Source: Anaeropeptidivorans aminofermentans
GTDB taxonomy: Bacteria > Bacillota > Clostridia > Lachnospirales > UBA5962
Length of the DNA stretch: 64,000 nucleotides
Direction of reading: 5' to 3'
Assembly: GCF_940670685.1 (NCBI RefSeq)
Contig: NZ_OW711693.1
Location: 3,100,001 to 3,164,000, forward strand
The notes below the pieces were generated by a model. It saw only the letters and a program-made list of their open reading frames with translations, was not told the DNA's origin and made no database searches. The translations under genes and the position numbers were made by a program. Positions 1 to 9,251 of this stretch are shown piece by piece (within the stretch, counting starts at the first letter, position 1; every line of letters begins with the position of its first letter).

Positions 1-788
1 CCAGGACCGGGAAGATGAATCGGATTGGTTTTTTCATAAAGGGTATGGGCCGCAACAGAAAGGGTAGTGCACTTTCTTAAAGGACTTAAAGGCATCACCC
101 TGAAATAGTCCTTTCCTAAAAAGCCCATCATACAGTCGCTTCCGCTTCCGGGAGTGGAAGCAATGGCTGCGCATTCCAATATTTTCCCGAGATGGATGGC
201 AAGGCCTGCGTCATAGCCGTTTTTAACTGCAAGAGATGAAAATACCGCCGGGTCATAGGCTCTTCCTGCAAGAATTACCTGCGCCCCTTCTTCAAGAGCC
301 TTTATAAAGGGCTCCTGCCCCATCTGGGCAACGATTCTTATGGCTTCATCAATATTTTCTTCCGTTAAAGGTCCGGCAGGCTTCAAAGGCTCAATCTTTC
401 CTTCTTTAAGCTTATTTCTTACAAGATCTTTTGAAAGCTCGGAGCTGATAACAGCAAGCTTAAAATCAAGATTCAGCTCTTTGGCTATTTCTTTTACAAT
501 ATCAACGTTCCACTCTAAATGGCTGTCGGCGCCTGAACCGCCGCAGGTTCCTATGATTACAGGGATTCCTCTTTCAAGAGCTTCCGGTATCATAAAGCTT
601 AAATCCCTTTTTACTGCGTTCCTGTCGGTAAAGGATTTTCCCGAACCAAGATAATATGGGCCCGGGTCCGATGAACCGGCGTCGGCAGCGATAACATCAG
701 GATTAAGCTTCAAAGCTTCTTTAAATGAGCTTTCAGGAAAACCATAGCCTAAAATAGCGGTGGTTGACAAAATTCTCATTTCTTCCAT
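1..788 (-). CDS. AtuA-like (DUF1446) protein, 3' part missing at window edge
   Basis: The open frame starts at 788 behind GAAAGGAAAT and runs off the left edge, giving about 262 residues. It begins MEEMRILSTTAILGYG and contains the glycine-rich stretch GTCGGSGAD near residue 83 and LAGRAYDPA near residue 174. This resembles the acyclic terpene utilisation AtuA / DUF1446 family, members of which often sit beside glutamate mutase genes. It is the last gene of the glutamate mutase operon, separated from mal by about 450 bp that carries a repeat element. The exact reaction is unknown to me; a role in processing mesaconate or a later intermediate is inference from position only. Confidence 0.72.
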   Translation of the reverse strand, partial: MEEMRILSTTAILGYGFPESSFKEALKLNPDVIAADAGSSDPGPYYLGSGKSFTDRNAVKRDLSFMIPEALERGIPVIIGTCGGSGADSHLEWNVDIVKEIAKELNLDFKLAVISSELSKDLVRNKLKEGKIEPLKPAGPLTEENIDEAIRIVAQMGQEPFIKALEEGAQVILAGRAYDPAVFSSLAVKNGYDAGLAIHLGKILECAAIASTPGSGSDCMMGFLGKDYFRVMPLSPLRKCTTLSVAAHTLYEKTNPIHLPGP

Positions 789-1237
789 AACATCATTTCC
801 TTTCGGTAATAGTAAAACAAAATAATTACAGTAACAAAAATCGTATGTTTTATACTTAGTGAACCTTCTTTTACAGTCAAACAAAGCTCTTTTCATCTTT
901 GTTAACAGTGAATGGCTTAAATATAGCGTTTTTATATATTTAAGCCGTTTATAAAAAATAGAATTTTGTTACTGCCTGAATCTTGTTTTGCTTTAATATG
1001 GCAGATTTTCTTTCCTATTAAAAATATAAAAAACCTACTTTTATTTAATGATAAAACATCACAAATCTTAAGAACAGGGTAAGCAATAGTTCAATTATGC
1101 CCTGTATATTTAAAAAACATTTACAAATAATTTTAAAAATCAGAGCACCTATTATAAGGTCAGGCAGACAAAAATGCACCGAATGAAGATTTTTGCCTGC
1201 CTTACACTTTTATAAATTATCTTATGTTAAATAAATC
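789..1237. other. Intergenic gap between mal and the AtuA-like gene
   Basis: This 449-bp AT-rich gap inside an otherwise tight operon holds one long copy of the dispersed TATAGT repeat (808-993). An imperfect hairpin at about 1157-1204 with AAAAAT/ATTTTT-flanked arms could attenuate or end transcription after mal. I see no gene in it. Confidence 0.6.
808..993. repeat. Dispersed palindromic element, long variant
   Basis: The left end reads AATAGTAAAACAA and the right end TTGTTTTGCTTTAAT. Inside are GTAACAAAAATCGTAT, a stem AATGGCTTAAATATA/TATATTTAAGCCGTT and TTTTGTTACTGCCT, matching the 130-bp copies elsewhere. It also carries an extra arm (TTTTATACTTAGTGAA, then ACAAAGCTC/TTTGTTAAC) shared only with the copy at 57415-57634. 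It is non-coding. Confidence 0.75.
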
Positions 1238-2476
1238 CTAAAGAGCGTTCTTAAGGGCAAGGATTCTGTTCATTTCGTTATACATAATCATATATCCTTC
1301 GTCAACGCCCATGCCAGGCTTTGCAAGGCACATATCGGGGCTTGTAGCCATCGCTACGTTTGCACAGGCCTGTGCTGAAATATTTGTTTCGTTGCAGGTT
1401 CCGCCTAAATAAGCGCCCATGCCGTTTTTCTTGCAGTAAATAACGGCTTCGATGGAGTTGTTGATTCCGCCTAAGTCGGGCGTCTTTATCTGCGCCATAT
1501 GGCCTGCTTTATTGTCTGTAAAGTAAACAACGTCTTCAAAAGTATTGCACCATTCATCGGCTACGATTTCAACATTGATGCCTCTTTCGTCTATTTTCTT
1601 TCTAAGGTCTCTAAGGGCTTCCATCTGGGCTGTTCTTTCGCCTACGTCAACAGGGCCTTCTATTCTTAAATGGAATGGCTTTGCGCATTCTTCAAGCTTT
1701 GCAAAAAGGTCCGTTATTTTATCTAAATCATTATCAAAAGCAATACCCATTGTTCCGTATACGTCTATATGCAAAACAGGGTTATAGCTTTCGTCTGTTC
1801 TTAATTTTAAGATTCTGTCTCTTAACCATTCTACATACGCTACTAATTTTTCTCCGGAGTTTCCTAATTTTTCAACACTGTTGAAAAGGCCGTGAGGAAG
1901 GCAGGCGCTGCCTTTTAAAATCATTTTATCGGCATTTGCATATCTGTCGTCCCCGGACTGGGAGAAAATTGTAACGATTTTATCGGATACTGTAAGGCCG
2001 TATTCATCGGCAACTACTTGAGCCATGGTCTTTCTGTTTTTCTTTGCGCAAGCGTCAAGAATCGCCTGGGTAATACCGTAGCGAATTGCGGTATGAAGCC
2101 TTTTGCCTTCGGAATCTTTAAAGTGGTCAAAGTGCTCGGCCATTTCTTTAAATGTTGTGATTTCTTTTCCAACAAGGTTCGGCTTAAGCTCTTTTTCAAT
2201 AAAAGGAATGTAATCGCTTGCTAAAAACAAGGGGTCTCTTCCGCCTGTTCCGGAATACTGAACTGCTGCACAGTCGCCTAGGGCAACCTGACCGTCATCA
2301 AGAACAAACATGATGGAAATAGATTCTCCCGCCTGTCTAACTCTTGTAAAGCCGGGGGTAACAGGATCTCCGAAATAAGCGTTTCCGTCTAACACGGCGC
2401 CAGCCTTAATCGCCTTCTGGTCGTCAAAGAAAAAGCCCGTTCTGCCCGGTGAGCAAATTACATCTTTAATTTTCAT
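1238..2476 (-). CDS. mal: Methylaspartate ammonia-lyase
   Basis: This enzyme removes ammonia from (2S,3S)-3-methylaspartate to give mesaconate, the second step of the methylaspartate pathway of glutamate fermentation; it is cytosolic and Mg-dependent. At 412 aa it has the usual family length. The enolase-superfamily barrel shows LPHGLFN near residue 195 (catalytic His) and HMAQIKTPDLGG near residue 330 (catalytic Lys). The start at 2476 follows AAGGGGATAAATACC. It lies 51 bp downstream of glmE on the same strand, the classic gene order. Nothing is truncated. Confidence 0.96.
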   Translation of the reverse strand: MKIKDVICSPGRTGFFFDDQKAIKAGAVLDGNAYFGDPVTPGFTRVRQAGESISIMFVLDDGQVALGDCAAVQYSGTGGRDPLFLASDYIPFIEKELKPNLVGKEITTFKEMAEHFDHFKDSEGKRLHTAIRYGITQAILDACAKKNRKTMAQVVADEYGLTVSDKIVTIFSQSGDDRYANADKMILKGSACLPHGLFNSVEKLGNSGEKLVAYVEWLRDRILKLRTDESYNPVLHIDVYGTMGIAFDNDLDKITDLFAKLEECAKPFHLRIEGPVDVGERTAQMEALRDLRKKIDERGINVEIVADEWCNTFEDVVYFTDNKAGHMAQIKTPDLGGINNSIEAVIYCKKNGMGAYLGGTCNETNISAQACANVAMATSPDMCLAKPGMGVDEGYMIMYNEMNRILALKNAL

Positions 2477-2527
2477 GGTATTTATCCCCTTTTATTTTTA
2501 TCATTTATACTTATTAAGTTTATTTTA

Positions 2528-3988
2528 TTATTTATTGGGTCTGCCAACTAAAAAGCCTTTTCCTATGGAATAAACGTCGTCTATCACCATCTGGAAGGAT
2601 ACCTGACGGTTTTCGAATTTGCCTCTTTCTTCAAGCTTCTGCTGATGGTAATCGTGAATATCCTTTGTAAAAGGAAGATTTCCGCAGTCAAGGAATCTGA
2701 TTGCACCTTCATTATCTCTTGCAGGAAGGGCTTTTCCCATATTATAACGGCTTGGTGAGAAAGGAACATCAAGAACGCCGGCTTCAAAGGCTCTTACAGT
2801 ACCTGCGGCAATGTCTCCGTTTCCAAGCTCGATAGTTTTTTCCATAATGCATTCTACTTCTTTTTGAATGATTTCACATTCTGAATTCACTTCTCTTAAG
2901 TTTACAAGCTTCTGGTCTCTAAGCATGTTTACAACCTGCTTGGTAGCCTTAATACCGGCGGCATTGGCTTCCTTTGTAGGAACGCCCATGGCCTCATGAG
3001 GGCTTTTAACAATAACCTTTGTAGCTCCGCAAAGCGCAGCCGTAGCAGCACCCCAGGAGATAACGCCGAAAGCCTTTGACTCATCGGCAGGGAAACCGCC
3101 CATCCACTGATGGAAAACTGTCGTAATTACAACGTCATTAAAGCCGAATTTTCTAAGGTAAGATTCCGTTTGTTCCTTCAGCATCTTCATCGCTGCAATG
3201 TCTTGCACAAGGTTACCGCACTGTCCGTATCCTACGGTAATATGCTTACAGCCCTGAGCAGCAGCAAGAAGACTTTCTATAATGGCAACAGAGTTTGAAA
3301 TACAGGCAGGCACTAAAGTTCCCGTAAGAGGGCCGTAAGGCTCCCTGTTTATGGTAACGCCGGCTTCTTCATAAAGGCCTATAACCCTGTCGCAGTACTG
3401 CCAGTCTGAAATGGTTTTTTCAAGGGTGTGCTCTTTGGCATAAGGGATATTATAGCTGATTCCGCCGCCTTCATAGGAGGTAAACCCGCCTGCCAGAGAT
3501 ATTTCTGTAAGAAGCCTTGCGTCTGGCGTACCGTGTCTTACCTGAACGGGGCTTTTCACACTTGAAGTAACCTCACGGCAAATCTGAACGCCGTAATTTA
3601 CAGCCGGAAAACCATTCAGCATAGAGCGGTTCAGACGGATGGATTCATCTATTCCTGTCTGAGCCTCTTCATATCTGTTATGTCTTGTATAAGAGTCAAT
3701 CGTTGATGGAAGAAGGTCTGCTTCTCCTTCCTCTTCAAGGTATTTCAAAAGCTCAATATGCTCTTTATATAAAGCAACGCCGGCTCTTGGCTGAACAAGG
3801 GTAATGCCTGCTTCAAGGGCCCTATTCAGTTTGTCGGCAAATCTTTTTTCTGTGGGTATGGACTTCTGATAAGCAACAGCTTCTTCGAAATTAAGGTCTT
3901 TTCCCGTTACCCATGAATTTTGTACCTCTTTTTGCATGGAGTAAAAATAATCGTCAGATAATTTTTCATTTTTTAACTCTATATCCAT
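2528..3988 (-). CDS. glmE: Glutamate mutase epsilon (large) subunit
   Basis: GlmE is the TIM-barrel catalytic subunit of adenosylcobalamin-dependent glutamate mutase (E2S2), which rearranges L-glutamate to (2S,3S)-3-methylaspartate. The 486 aa match the family length. Recognisable stretches include [24 protein letters not shown] and the end [12 protein letters not shown]. The start at 3988 follows GGTAGGAGGATACA. It lies between glmL (55 bp upstream) and mal (51 bp downstream), so substrate flow follows gene order. The partner that carries B12 is GlmS, two genes upstream. Confidence 0.96.
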   Translation of the reverse strand: MDIELKNEKLSDDYFYSMQKEVQNSWVTGKDLNFEEAVAYQKSIPTEKRFADKLNRALEAGITLVQPRAGVALYKEHIELLKYLEEEGEADLLPSTIDSYTRHNRYEEAQTGIDESIRLNRSMLNGFPAVNYGVQICREVTSSVKSPVQVRHGTPDARLLTEISLAGGFTSYEGGGISYNIPYAKEHTLEKTISDWQYCDRVIGLYEEAGVTINREPYGPLTGTLVPACISNSVAIIESLLAAAQGCKHITVGYGQCGNLVQDIAAMKMLKEQTESYLRKFGFNDVVITTVFHQWMGGFPADESKAFGVISWGAATAALCGATKVIVKSPHEAMGVPTKEANAAGIKATKQVVNMLRDQKLVNLREVNSECEIIQKEVECIMEKTIELGNGDIAAGTVRAFEAGVLDVPFSPSRYNMGKALPARDNEGAIRFLDCGNLPFTKDIHDYHQQKLEERGKFENRQVSFQMVIDDVYSIGKGFLVGRPNK

Positions 3989-4043
3989 TGTATCCTCCTA
4001 CCATATAGATACCGCCTGCAAAGCCATGCAGGAACTGTAAATA

Positions 4044-5429
4044 TTAAACCTCTATAAATTCATTTTTCATAATCTTTATTGCCGTATCGGGATAAAGTCT
4101 TCCCACAAGGCCCATAGCCGCAAAAATACTCTTTTTATCAAGAAGGAATTTAGGGTTCTGGGGCTTTAAGATATCATAATTTGCCTGAGAGTAAATACTT
4201 CTTGAAAGAACCTTTCTTGGATTGGTGCTGTTTATAACGGAGCCGCCTGCGCCTATTACATAATTTACGGGGGTTAAATCCTTCCCCGACTGTATATAGG
4301 ACTCTCCAAAGGGGGTATATATGGTTTCAATATATCCGCAGTGCCTGTTGGCGGAAATCTCTATGGCAAAGGCTGCAAGCTCTTCATCTATGAGCCTTTC
4401 CTCTGTGCCGGGCTCTGCAAGGATGCCCGGGTCCTTTTTACAGGCGGCTATCCAGTTTATAACCGCTTCTTTCGTAAGGCCTATATTTTCCGCTATAATT
4501 TCGGCATTGGCTTCTTCCACAAGGCTCGATATGGAATAACGCATTCCAATATCCCCTTCAACCGTACGCTTGGCAAAAGGCTCTTTAAAGCCTTTAAGCA
4601 TTACATTGGGCTTCGTAGGCTCTCCCCCTGCCATGGAATAAACATCTGTCGTGGCGCCGCCAACATCATAGGCCATAAGGCTTCCAAGGCCTGTTTCATG
4701 CCTTGTGCCTCTCGCTAAAAGCTCCGCCGCCTCAAAAACTGCAAGAGGCGTGGGGATGATGTCTGCGTCAAGGCTTTTTTGTATTAAATTAAGGCCTTTC
4801 GCCTCTATTATATTCTTAATGAAAAGTTCTCTTATCTGCTCCTTGGCCGGTGCAATATTCAGCTTGTTAAATTCCGGCATAACGTTTTCCGTTATGATGG
4901 ATCTTTTTCCGCCGGCTTCAAGGATATCCCATACGTCCTTTGAAACTGCTTTATTACCTGCTATGATAACAAAGAAATCGCCTTCTGTTTTCGCAAGTAT
5001 TTTCGCATTATGGAGTATAACCTCTTTATTGCCGCCGTCTATTCCGCCGCAGAGAAGGATAATATCGGGTTTAAGGGCCACGATTTCTTCCTGCTCAAGA
5101 ACACTAAGCTCAAAGCTGAAATTCCGAAGCACCTTTGCCCCTGCGCTGTTTGCCGCCATTTTAGCAGCCTTTGCAGTAAGCTCCGGCACAAGGCCTGAGG
5201 AAATCATTTTCAGCCCGCCTGCCGCTGAGGAAGAGGCTATTTTTTTGGAAAACTCTATTTTCCCGTTTTCCCTTTCCATTATTGCAAGAGCATTCTCAAG
5301 GCCGTGCCTTACATCTGTCTCTATTGTCGTAAAGGATTTGGCGGTGGCTATAATTTTTGCATTCTCTATATCCACAGCACTAATCTTCGTAAATGTAGAG
5401 CCAAAGTCTATCGTAAGGACTATATTCAT
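4044..5429 (-). CDS. glmL: Glutamate mutase-associated ATPase GlmL/MutL
   Basis: GlmL belongs to the ASKHA (actin/Hsp70-like) ATPase superfamily and is thought to reactivate or assemble glutamate mutase by exchanging damaged cobalamin. The 461 aa open with the phosphate-binding motif TIDFGSTFTK; later nucleotide-pocket segments include LLCGGIDGG and YDVGGATTDVYS. The start at 5429 lies 6 nt after GGGAGGC. It sits between glmS and glmE as in characterised Clostridial clusters. The antisense frame of 246 codons over its 5' half is a shadow of its codon bias. Confidence 0.93.
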   Translation of the reverse strand: MNIVLTIDFGSTFTKISAVDIENAKIIATAKSFTTIETDVRHGLENALAIMERENGKIEFSKKIASSSAAGGLKMISSGLVPELTAKAAKMAANSAGAKVLRNFSFELSVLEQEEIVALKPDIILLCGGIDGGNKEVILHNAKILAKTEGDFFVIIAGNKAVSKDVWDILEAGGKRSIITENVMPEFNKLNIAPAKEQIRELFIKNIIEAKGLNLIQKSLDADIIPTPLAVFEAAELLARGTRHETGLGSLMAYDVGGATTDVYSMAGGEPTKPNVMLKGFKEPFAKRTVEGDIGMRYSISSLVEEANAEIIAENIGLTKEAVINWIAACKKDPGILAEPGTEERLIDEELAAFAIEISANRHCGYIETIYTPFGESYIQSGKDLTPVNYVIGAGGSVINSTNPRKVLSRSIYSQANYDILKPQNPKFLLDKKSIFAAMGLVGRLYPDTAIKIMKNEFIEV

Positions 5430-5485
5430 TCTATCGCCTCCCTGAGATGAGTATATGCCTATCCTTTTTAAAGAAGGCTGTCGGC

Positions 5486-5905
5486 TTAAAGTATTCCGAA
5501 ATCGGATTTGATGTCTCTGATGCTGTCCTCAGGGTTGCTTCCGGGAGGATATACCCTGTCAAAGCCCATTTCTTTAAAGGTCTTTTCAACTGTTGCAAAA
5601 TCTTTCTTTCCAACAACAAGGTTTCCGCCTACGTAAAGCTTAATGTCTTTAAGGCCGGCCTCGTTGCATTTATCTCTTAAGCCGCGGCAGTCAAGCTCTC
5701 CGTGTCCGTAAAGAGAAGATACCAATATGGCTTTGGCATTTGATTCTATGGCTGCGGCAATATACTCGTCCTGGCTTACCATAACCCCAAGGTTTATAAC
5801 CTTAAATCCGGCATTTGAAAAAGCATAATCCAGTATTTTAATCCCCACCGCATGGACATCTGCGCCTATTACTCCCATAACAAGAGTAATTTGCTTATCC
5901 TCCAT
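5486..5905 (-). CDS. glmS: Glutamate mutase sigma (B12-binding) subunit
   Basis: GlmS is the small cobalamin-binding subunit of glutamate mutase. Its 139 aa contain DVHAVG near the N-terminus, the DxHxxG motif whose His ligates cobalt base-off/His-on, followed by [12 protein letters not shown] and VGGNL that complete the B12 Rossmann fold. I start at ATG 5905, eight nt after AAGGAG; a GTG three codons earlier abuts the Shine-Dalgarno and would be less suitable. Only 2 bp separate it from the upstream regulator gene, so the two are cotranscribed. Confidence 0.95.
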   Translation of the reverse strand: MEDKQITLVMGVIGADVHAVGIKILDYAFSNAGFKVINLGVMVSQDEYIAAAIESNAKAILVSSLYGHGELDCRGLRDKCNEAGLKDIKLYVGGNLVVGKKDFATVEKTFKEMGFDRVYPPGSNPEDSIRDIKSDFGIL

Positions 5906-5907
5906 TT

Positions 5908-6891
5908 TTACCACTCCTTAAAATTGTATAGTATGTTTGAGATTCTATCTTCAATATGAATAATAGAGCCCTTTTCTATCATGTAGTTAAATGTAATGAT
6001 TCTTCCGCCATCAAAGACGAATTTGTTCAGTCTTTCATAAACCTCTCCCCTGAGGCTTAAAGCGTATATCGGAGGCATGATAATAACCTCTCTTTGGGAT
6101 ATAAACCTTTCAAAGCTTTCTAAATCCGCCCACTTTTCAAAGATACAGTCTTTTTCAGGAATCCTTCTTCCGTAGGAAACCATATTATTGTTCACAATAT
6201 CTCGAAAGCGTCTGGTTTTTACTAAAAGCCCTGTGTTTTCAGGCATATTAATGAGATTTACTATGGTCTGCCTGTCCGGAGAAACTACGGCCTTCATAAT
6301 CTTTTCCTCATGCCAGGGAAGCATTTTTACAAGGTCGTCATAATGACTTGTAGTGGTAAAGATAATATCAAAATTATCAAAAAGAGCCTTTGGATTGGTG
6401 AAGGATTCCATATCGGAAAGGAGAAAATCCATGCAGTTTAATTCAGACATAAAGGAAAGCTGCTTTTTAAATATTTCAAGAGCCTCCTGATTGCAGTCCA
6501 CCGCGGCCACCATGACTTTTCTCTTGCTGAATTTCTTAAGGGCAGCCAAAGTCATAAACGCCTCAATTTCTCTTTTAGAATATCCTCTTTCCTCCATATG
6601 GTTCATAAAGCCCAGAATATATTCCTTCTCCTGGGCGCCTTCTCCATCGTCAGGCCTTTTAGATATGAAAGCACCGCTTCCCCATATGATTTTAACAAAA
6701 CCTTCCTTCTCAAGCGCCTCATATGCCTTTTTTACAGTCCCTCTTGAAATATCAAGGTTTTCAGAAAGCTCTCTTTCCGCAGGAAGCTTAGAGCCGTATT
6801 TTATCTGACGGCCGTTTACCCCTTCGATAATCTCATCAACTATCTGCCTGTATATAGGCTTATGTGAATTTTTATCCACTGTTATGTTCAT
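5908..6891 (-). CDS. GntR-family regulator of the glutamate mutase operon
   Basis: The 327-aa protein has an N-terminal GntR winged helix-turn-helix (residues about 5-75: [14 protein letters not shown], then [31 protein letters not shown]). The rest is an effector region of about 240 residues that I do not recognise as UTRA, FCD or an aminotransferase domain. It contains [16 protein letters not shown] and [13 protein letters not shown], suggestive of two alpha/beta lobes. The start at 6891 follows AGGTGCCTG. It is the first gene of the operon, 2 bp before glmS, so autoregulation together with glutamate catabolism is likely (inference). Possible binding half-sites flank the upstream -10 box. 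Confidence 0.85.
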   Translation of the reverse strand: MNITVDKNSHKPIYRQIVDEIIEGVNGRQIKYGSKLPAERELSENLDISRGTVKKAYEALEKEGFVKIIWGSGAFISKRPDDGEGAQEKEYILGFMNHMEERGYSKREIEAFMTLAALKKFSKRKVMVAAVDCNQEALEIFKKQLSFMSELNCMDFLLSDMESFTNPKALFDNFDIIFTTTSHYDDLVKMLPWHEEKIMKAVVSPDRQTIVNLINMPENTGLLVKTRRFRDIVNNNMVSYGRRIPEKDCIFEKWADLESFERFISQREVIIMPPIYALSLRGEVYERLNKFVFDGGRIITFNYMIEKGSIIHIEDRISNILYNFKEW

Positions 6892-6912
6892 CAGGCACCT
6901 GCTTCTTATTAT

Positions 6913-6962
6913 GCTACCAAATTCATAAAAAAATATTATATGTACCACCTAGAACCAATTTC
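6913..6962 (-). promoter_or_regulatory. Possible promoter and GntR half-sites of the glm operon
   Basis: On the minus strand a TATAAT box (6935-6940) lies 43 bp before the gntR start. Two similar words, GAATTTGGTAGC (6913-6924) and GAAATTGGTTCT (6951-6962), lie on either side of it. They could be operator half-sites for the regulator. No good -35 hexamer is visible, so the promoter call is tentative. Confidence 0.35.
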
Positions 6963-7114
6963 ACTTCATTTTTCTATGAATTTACATAATCTTACATTTT
7001 ATTGTTTTCTCTCACTATAATTATATTTTATGCATTCCAATATGTCAACCACTTTAAAGAAACACTTTTATTTTTTACAACATTGGACTATACCACTTCT
7101 TTTTCATAAGGAGA

Positions 7115-7143
7115 TTGATTTTTATGCCATAAAATTGTATTAT
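7115..7143 (+). promoter_or_regulatory. Sigma-A promoter for the small gene at 7187
   Basis: TTGATT (7115-7120), a 17-bp spacer and TATTAT (7138-7143) on the plus strand lie about 44 bp before the start codon at 7187. The spacing is ideal and the hexamers differ from consensus at one or two positions. Confidence 0.6.
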
Positions 7144-7186
7144 ATAAACAATACAGCTTTTATATAGAGAAAATAAAGGGATAATT

Positions 7187-7453
7187 ATGTTAAAACCTAT
7201 TATATTAACAGGTAAAACTCCATATAAAATTGAATATAGCTCTATGCTTTTAAAAAACGGCCTTCACGCCTATAGAAATCCCTATAAGCTTTTTTACGCC
7301 GACCCTTATGAATACAGCAGAAACAGCTTAAGCGATTCTTTAATCAATAGCCCTTCTTCCTTTAAGAAAACCAGGGTTTTAGAAGAATACCGATTTTTCT
7401 ATTCCTTCAGCAAGGTAAATGTTCCCCAGGCAATGATAAGTTTTGCCTTTTAA
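7187..7453 (+). CDS. Small protein of unknown function
   Basis: This 88-aa open frame begins MLKPIILTGKTPYKIEY and is rich in Ser, Tyr, Phe and Lys. I recognise no domain, signal peptide or membrane helix. Support for a real gene is indirect: AAAGGGAT six nt before the ATG, and a plausible TTGATT-17-TATTAT promoter upstream. It is divergent from the glm operon and isolated. It could also be a chance frame. Confidence 0.4.
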   Translation: MLKPIILTGKTPYKIEYSSMLLKNGLHAYRNPYKLFYADPYEYSRNSLSDSLINSPSSFKKTRVLEEYRFFYSFSKVNVPQAMISFAF

Positions 7454-7584
7454 CGTATTAATGAATTTGGATTTGTTTCATAAATCCAGACCGGCTTAAA
7501 TTTATAAAAATATAGATAAGTCATTGTTTTATAACTTTTTGTATTACAATAAGCATATAGTGATATACAGGGTATAATAAAAAA

Positions 7585-7699
7585 GGTACCAATGCCGCAA
7601 ATATTAGCACTCAGCAGCATACCTGCCTTAGATAGTTAGACTCGTAAGTCTTTTATAAGAATAGGCTGCTTACCTTGTGACAGGGCTGTCTATTTTTTA
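7585..7699 (+). ncRNA. Candidate small RNA, copy 1 of a paired locus
   Basis: A TATAAT box (7573-7578) is followed by about 115 nt ending in a terminator-like hairpin AATAGGCTGC/GCTGTCTATT with a T run (7660-7698). The whole stretch, including about 70 bp past the terminator, aligns with 9021-9210 (GTACCAATGCCGCAAA vs GTACTAATGCTGTAAA; loop TTACCTTGTGACAG vs TTACTTTGCACAGT). On the opposite strand both copies encode a short hydrophobic peptide, here beginning MLIIVIINTIKN. The layout resembles the antitoxin RNA of a type I toxin-antitoxin pair, but no full-length toxin is seen. Confidence 0.5.
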
Positions 7700-7790
7700 T
7701 TGTATTGATAATTACAATAATTAGCATTGCAAAGGTTATTTATTAAGCTAATGATATGCAGCAAAATATATCTTCTAAAATAACTAAAAA

Positions 7791-7820
7791 TTGGGCTCCG
7801 AATAAAAATACGGAACCCAA
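7791..7820 (-). terminator. Intrinsic terminator after the exported protein gene
   Basis: Arms TTGGGCTCCG and CGGAACCCAA (one mismatch) enclose a 10-nt AT loop. Read on the minus strand it is followed by ATTTTTAGTTATTTT. It lies 37 bp past the stop of the gene ending at 7858. Confidence 0.7.
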
Positions 7821-7857
7821 ATCTTTATATATAATACTCTTATAAGAAACTTAATTA

Positions 7858-8346
7858 TTAACTTAAGGATAATTTAGGTATTTGACCAGCTTGAACAGAA
7901 ACATTAAAATTAAAATCAAGTTGAGCTATTACTGTACCATTTCTTTTGTTTTGTATAATTCCACTATAAGACCATTTAGAGCTTGACTTACTTTTTAATG
8001 AGTAATAAGAATTATTCCATTCTCCAAAAGGCGTAATATCAACGTCAATGTCATTAATTCCTCTGCTACCATCTGATAGTGCATAATAATCTACGAAAGT
8101 TTCTACTTCATCTATTTTACTACTACCCAAATATACATTTGCCCTTAAAGTAACATATTCATTAAATCCTCTAGTTTGTTTTAGAGCTATTTCAGGCTTT
8201 AATATTTCTACACAAATGATAGTACCATCTTCAAGCGTAACTTCTTCAATTGATAAAATATTGGTGTCTGCAAAAACTAATGAACTATTAAGCAGCATTA
8301 AAACAGACACTAATAGCAATGCAATAAACCCTTTAATTCTTTTCAT
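7858..8346 (-). CDS. Secreted protein of unknown function
   Basis: The 162-aa protein starts with a classic signal peptide: positive MKRIK, a hydrophobic core GFIALLLVSVLMLLNSSLVF and a likely signal peptidase I site VFA-DT near residue 27. The mature part of about 135 residues has alternating polar/hydrophobic strands (YVTLRANVYLG, AQLDFNFNVSV) and no cysteine except one in the N-terminal third, suggesting a beta-rich extracellular domain. I do not recognise the family. The start follows AAGGAGGTTGCACAA. It is monocistronic with its own terminator and lies back to back with the membrane protein at 8484. Confidence 0.65.
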   Translation of the reverse strand: MKRIKGFIALLLVSVLMLLNSSLVFADTNILSIEEVTLEDGTIICVEILKPEIALKQTRGFNEYVTLRANVYLGSSKIDEVETFVDYYALSDGSRGINDIDVDITPFGEWNNSYYSLKSKSSSKWSYSGIIQNKRNGTVIAQLDFNFNVSVQAGQIPKLSLS

Positions 8347-8483
8347 TTGTGCAACCTCCTTAATTTATATTTTAAAAGTAGTTACATTATGTAAATATTT
8401 ACAAGGTCTTAAATCTCTAGTATCATAATTGATATAAACAATCGATATTATTTTGTAATCTGATTAAATCTGGGAGTGATATT

Positions 8484-8969
8484 ATGAAAAAAGTAGAACT
8501 TATACCTCAAAATAATAAAAGGATAGTTTTATCGTTGCTATTTTTTTTATTATTAATTTCTATTTTTTATATAAGTATCAATAAGGAATCCAAGAAAAAA
8601 ATACAAGTAGAAATGAAATTTGATGAAACCGTTCCCGAATCCATTTATGGATATATTTACAATACTGAAAATAATGAAAACCTGTCAGAAATTATATTAG
8701 AAAAGAAAAATAATGAAAACTTAAATAATACAAATACAATATTTGATATCATTACCAAAAGCCCAGAGGCTTACACAAAACTAATAGATGATAATAATAT
8801 AGCCATTGTTTTGGAGAAAGAAAATTTTGAACTTCCTCATTCATTTAAATATCTATATTACAAAAATGGCGAAAGTAAAAAGGGCTATTTTTTATTTAAT
8901 AATGATGTGATATTTAAGAATTCAGGAAATAAAACAGGGGTTAGCTATATGTATGAAAAATATAAATAA
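8484..8969 (+). CDS. Single-pass membrane or anchored protein, unknown
   Basis: The 161 aa begin with a basic segment (MKKVELIPQNNKR) and one hydrophobic helix, IVLSLLFFLLLISIFYI (about residues 14-30), with no clear cleavage site. An Asn/Glu/Lys-rich domain of about 125 residues follows, presumably outside the cell. There is no lipobox cysteine. The start at 8484 follows GGGAGTGATATT. The AT-rich codon use is unlike the ribosomal genes, as in an accessory gene. It lies between the two homologous RNA loci, divergent from the secreted protein. Function unknown. Confidence 0.55.
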   Translation: MKKVELIPQNNKRIVLSLLFFLLLISIFYISINKESKKKIQVEMKFDETVPESIYGYIYNTENNENLSEIILEKKNNENLNNTNTIFDIITKSPEAYTKLIDDNNIAIVLEKENFELPHSFKYLYYKNGESKKGYFLFNNDVIFKNSGNKTGVSYMYEKYK

Positions 8970-9020
8970 CTGATTTGTATTTTATAACCTTTTATAGTAT
9001 ATTAGATATATAATAGGATA

Positions 9021-9144
9021 AAAATAAAAAGAGTACTAATGCTGTAAACATTGATACTCAGTAGGATAATCCGCTTTAAAGGCGGTTCGACTTGTAATTT
9101 TTACGTAATAACCGCTTACTTTGCACAGTGGCGGTTATTTTTTT
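9021..9144 (+). ncRNA. Candidate small RNA, copy 2 of a paired locus
   Basis: A TATAAT box (9009-9014) precedes about 124 nt with an internal hairpin CCGCTTT/AAAGGCGG (9071-9085) and a strong terminator AATAACCGC/GCGGTTATT plus seven T (9107-9144). It is homologous to 7585-7699, and similarity extends past the terminator to about 9210. On the minus strand the conserved part encodes MLIIAFINVIKK and stops exactly at the terminator stem, reminiscent of the C-terminal end of small type I toxins. Antitoxin-like RNA is my best guess. Confidence 0.55.
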
Positions 9145-9251
9145 ATTACATTGATGAATGCAATTATTAGCATTTCAAATGCTTATCATTAAGCCAATAG
9201 CTTGATAAGTTGTCATCATAGTCCATCCCAAACCGCCCCATATACAAGTAA

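Noticed and set aside
4705-5445. 246-codon open frame on the plus strand over glmL
   Set aside because: It is antisense to a complete, well-motifed GlmL gene and has no ribosome site or recognisable domain; it reflects codon bias.
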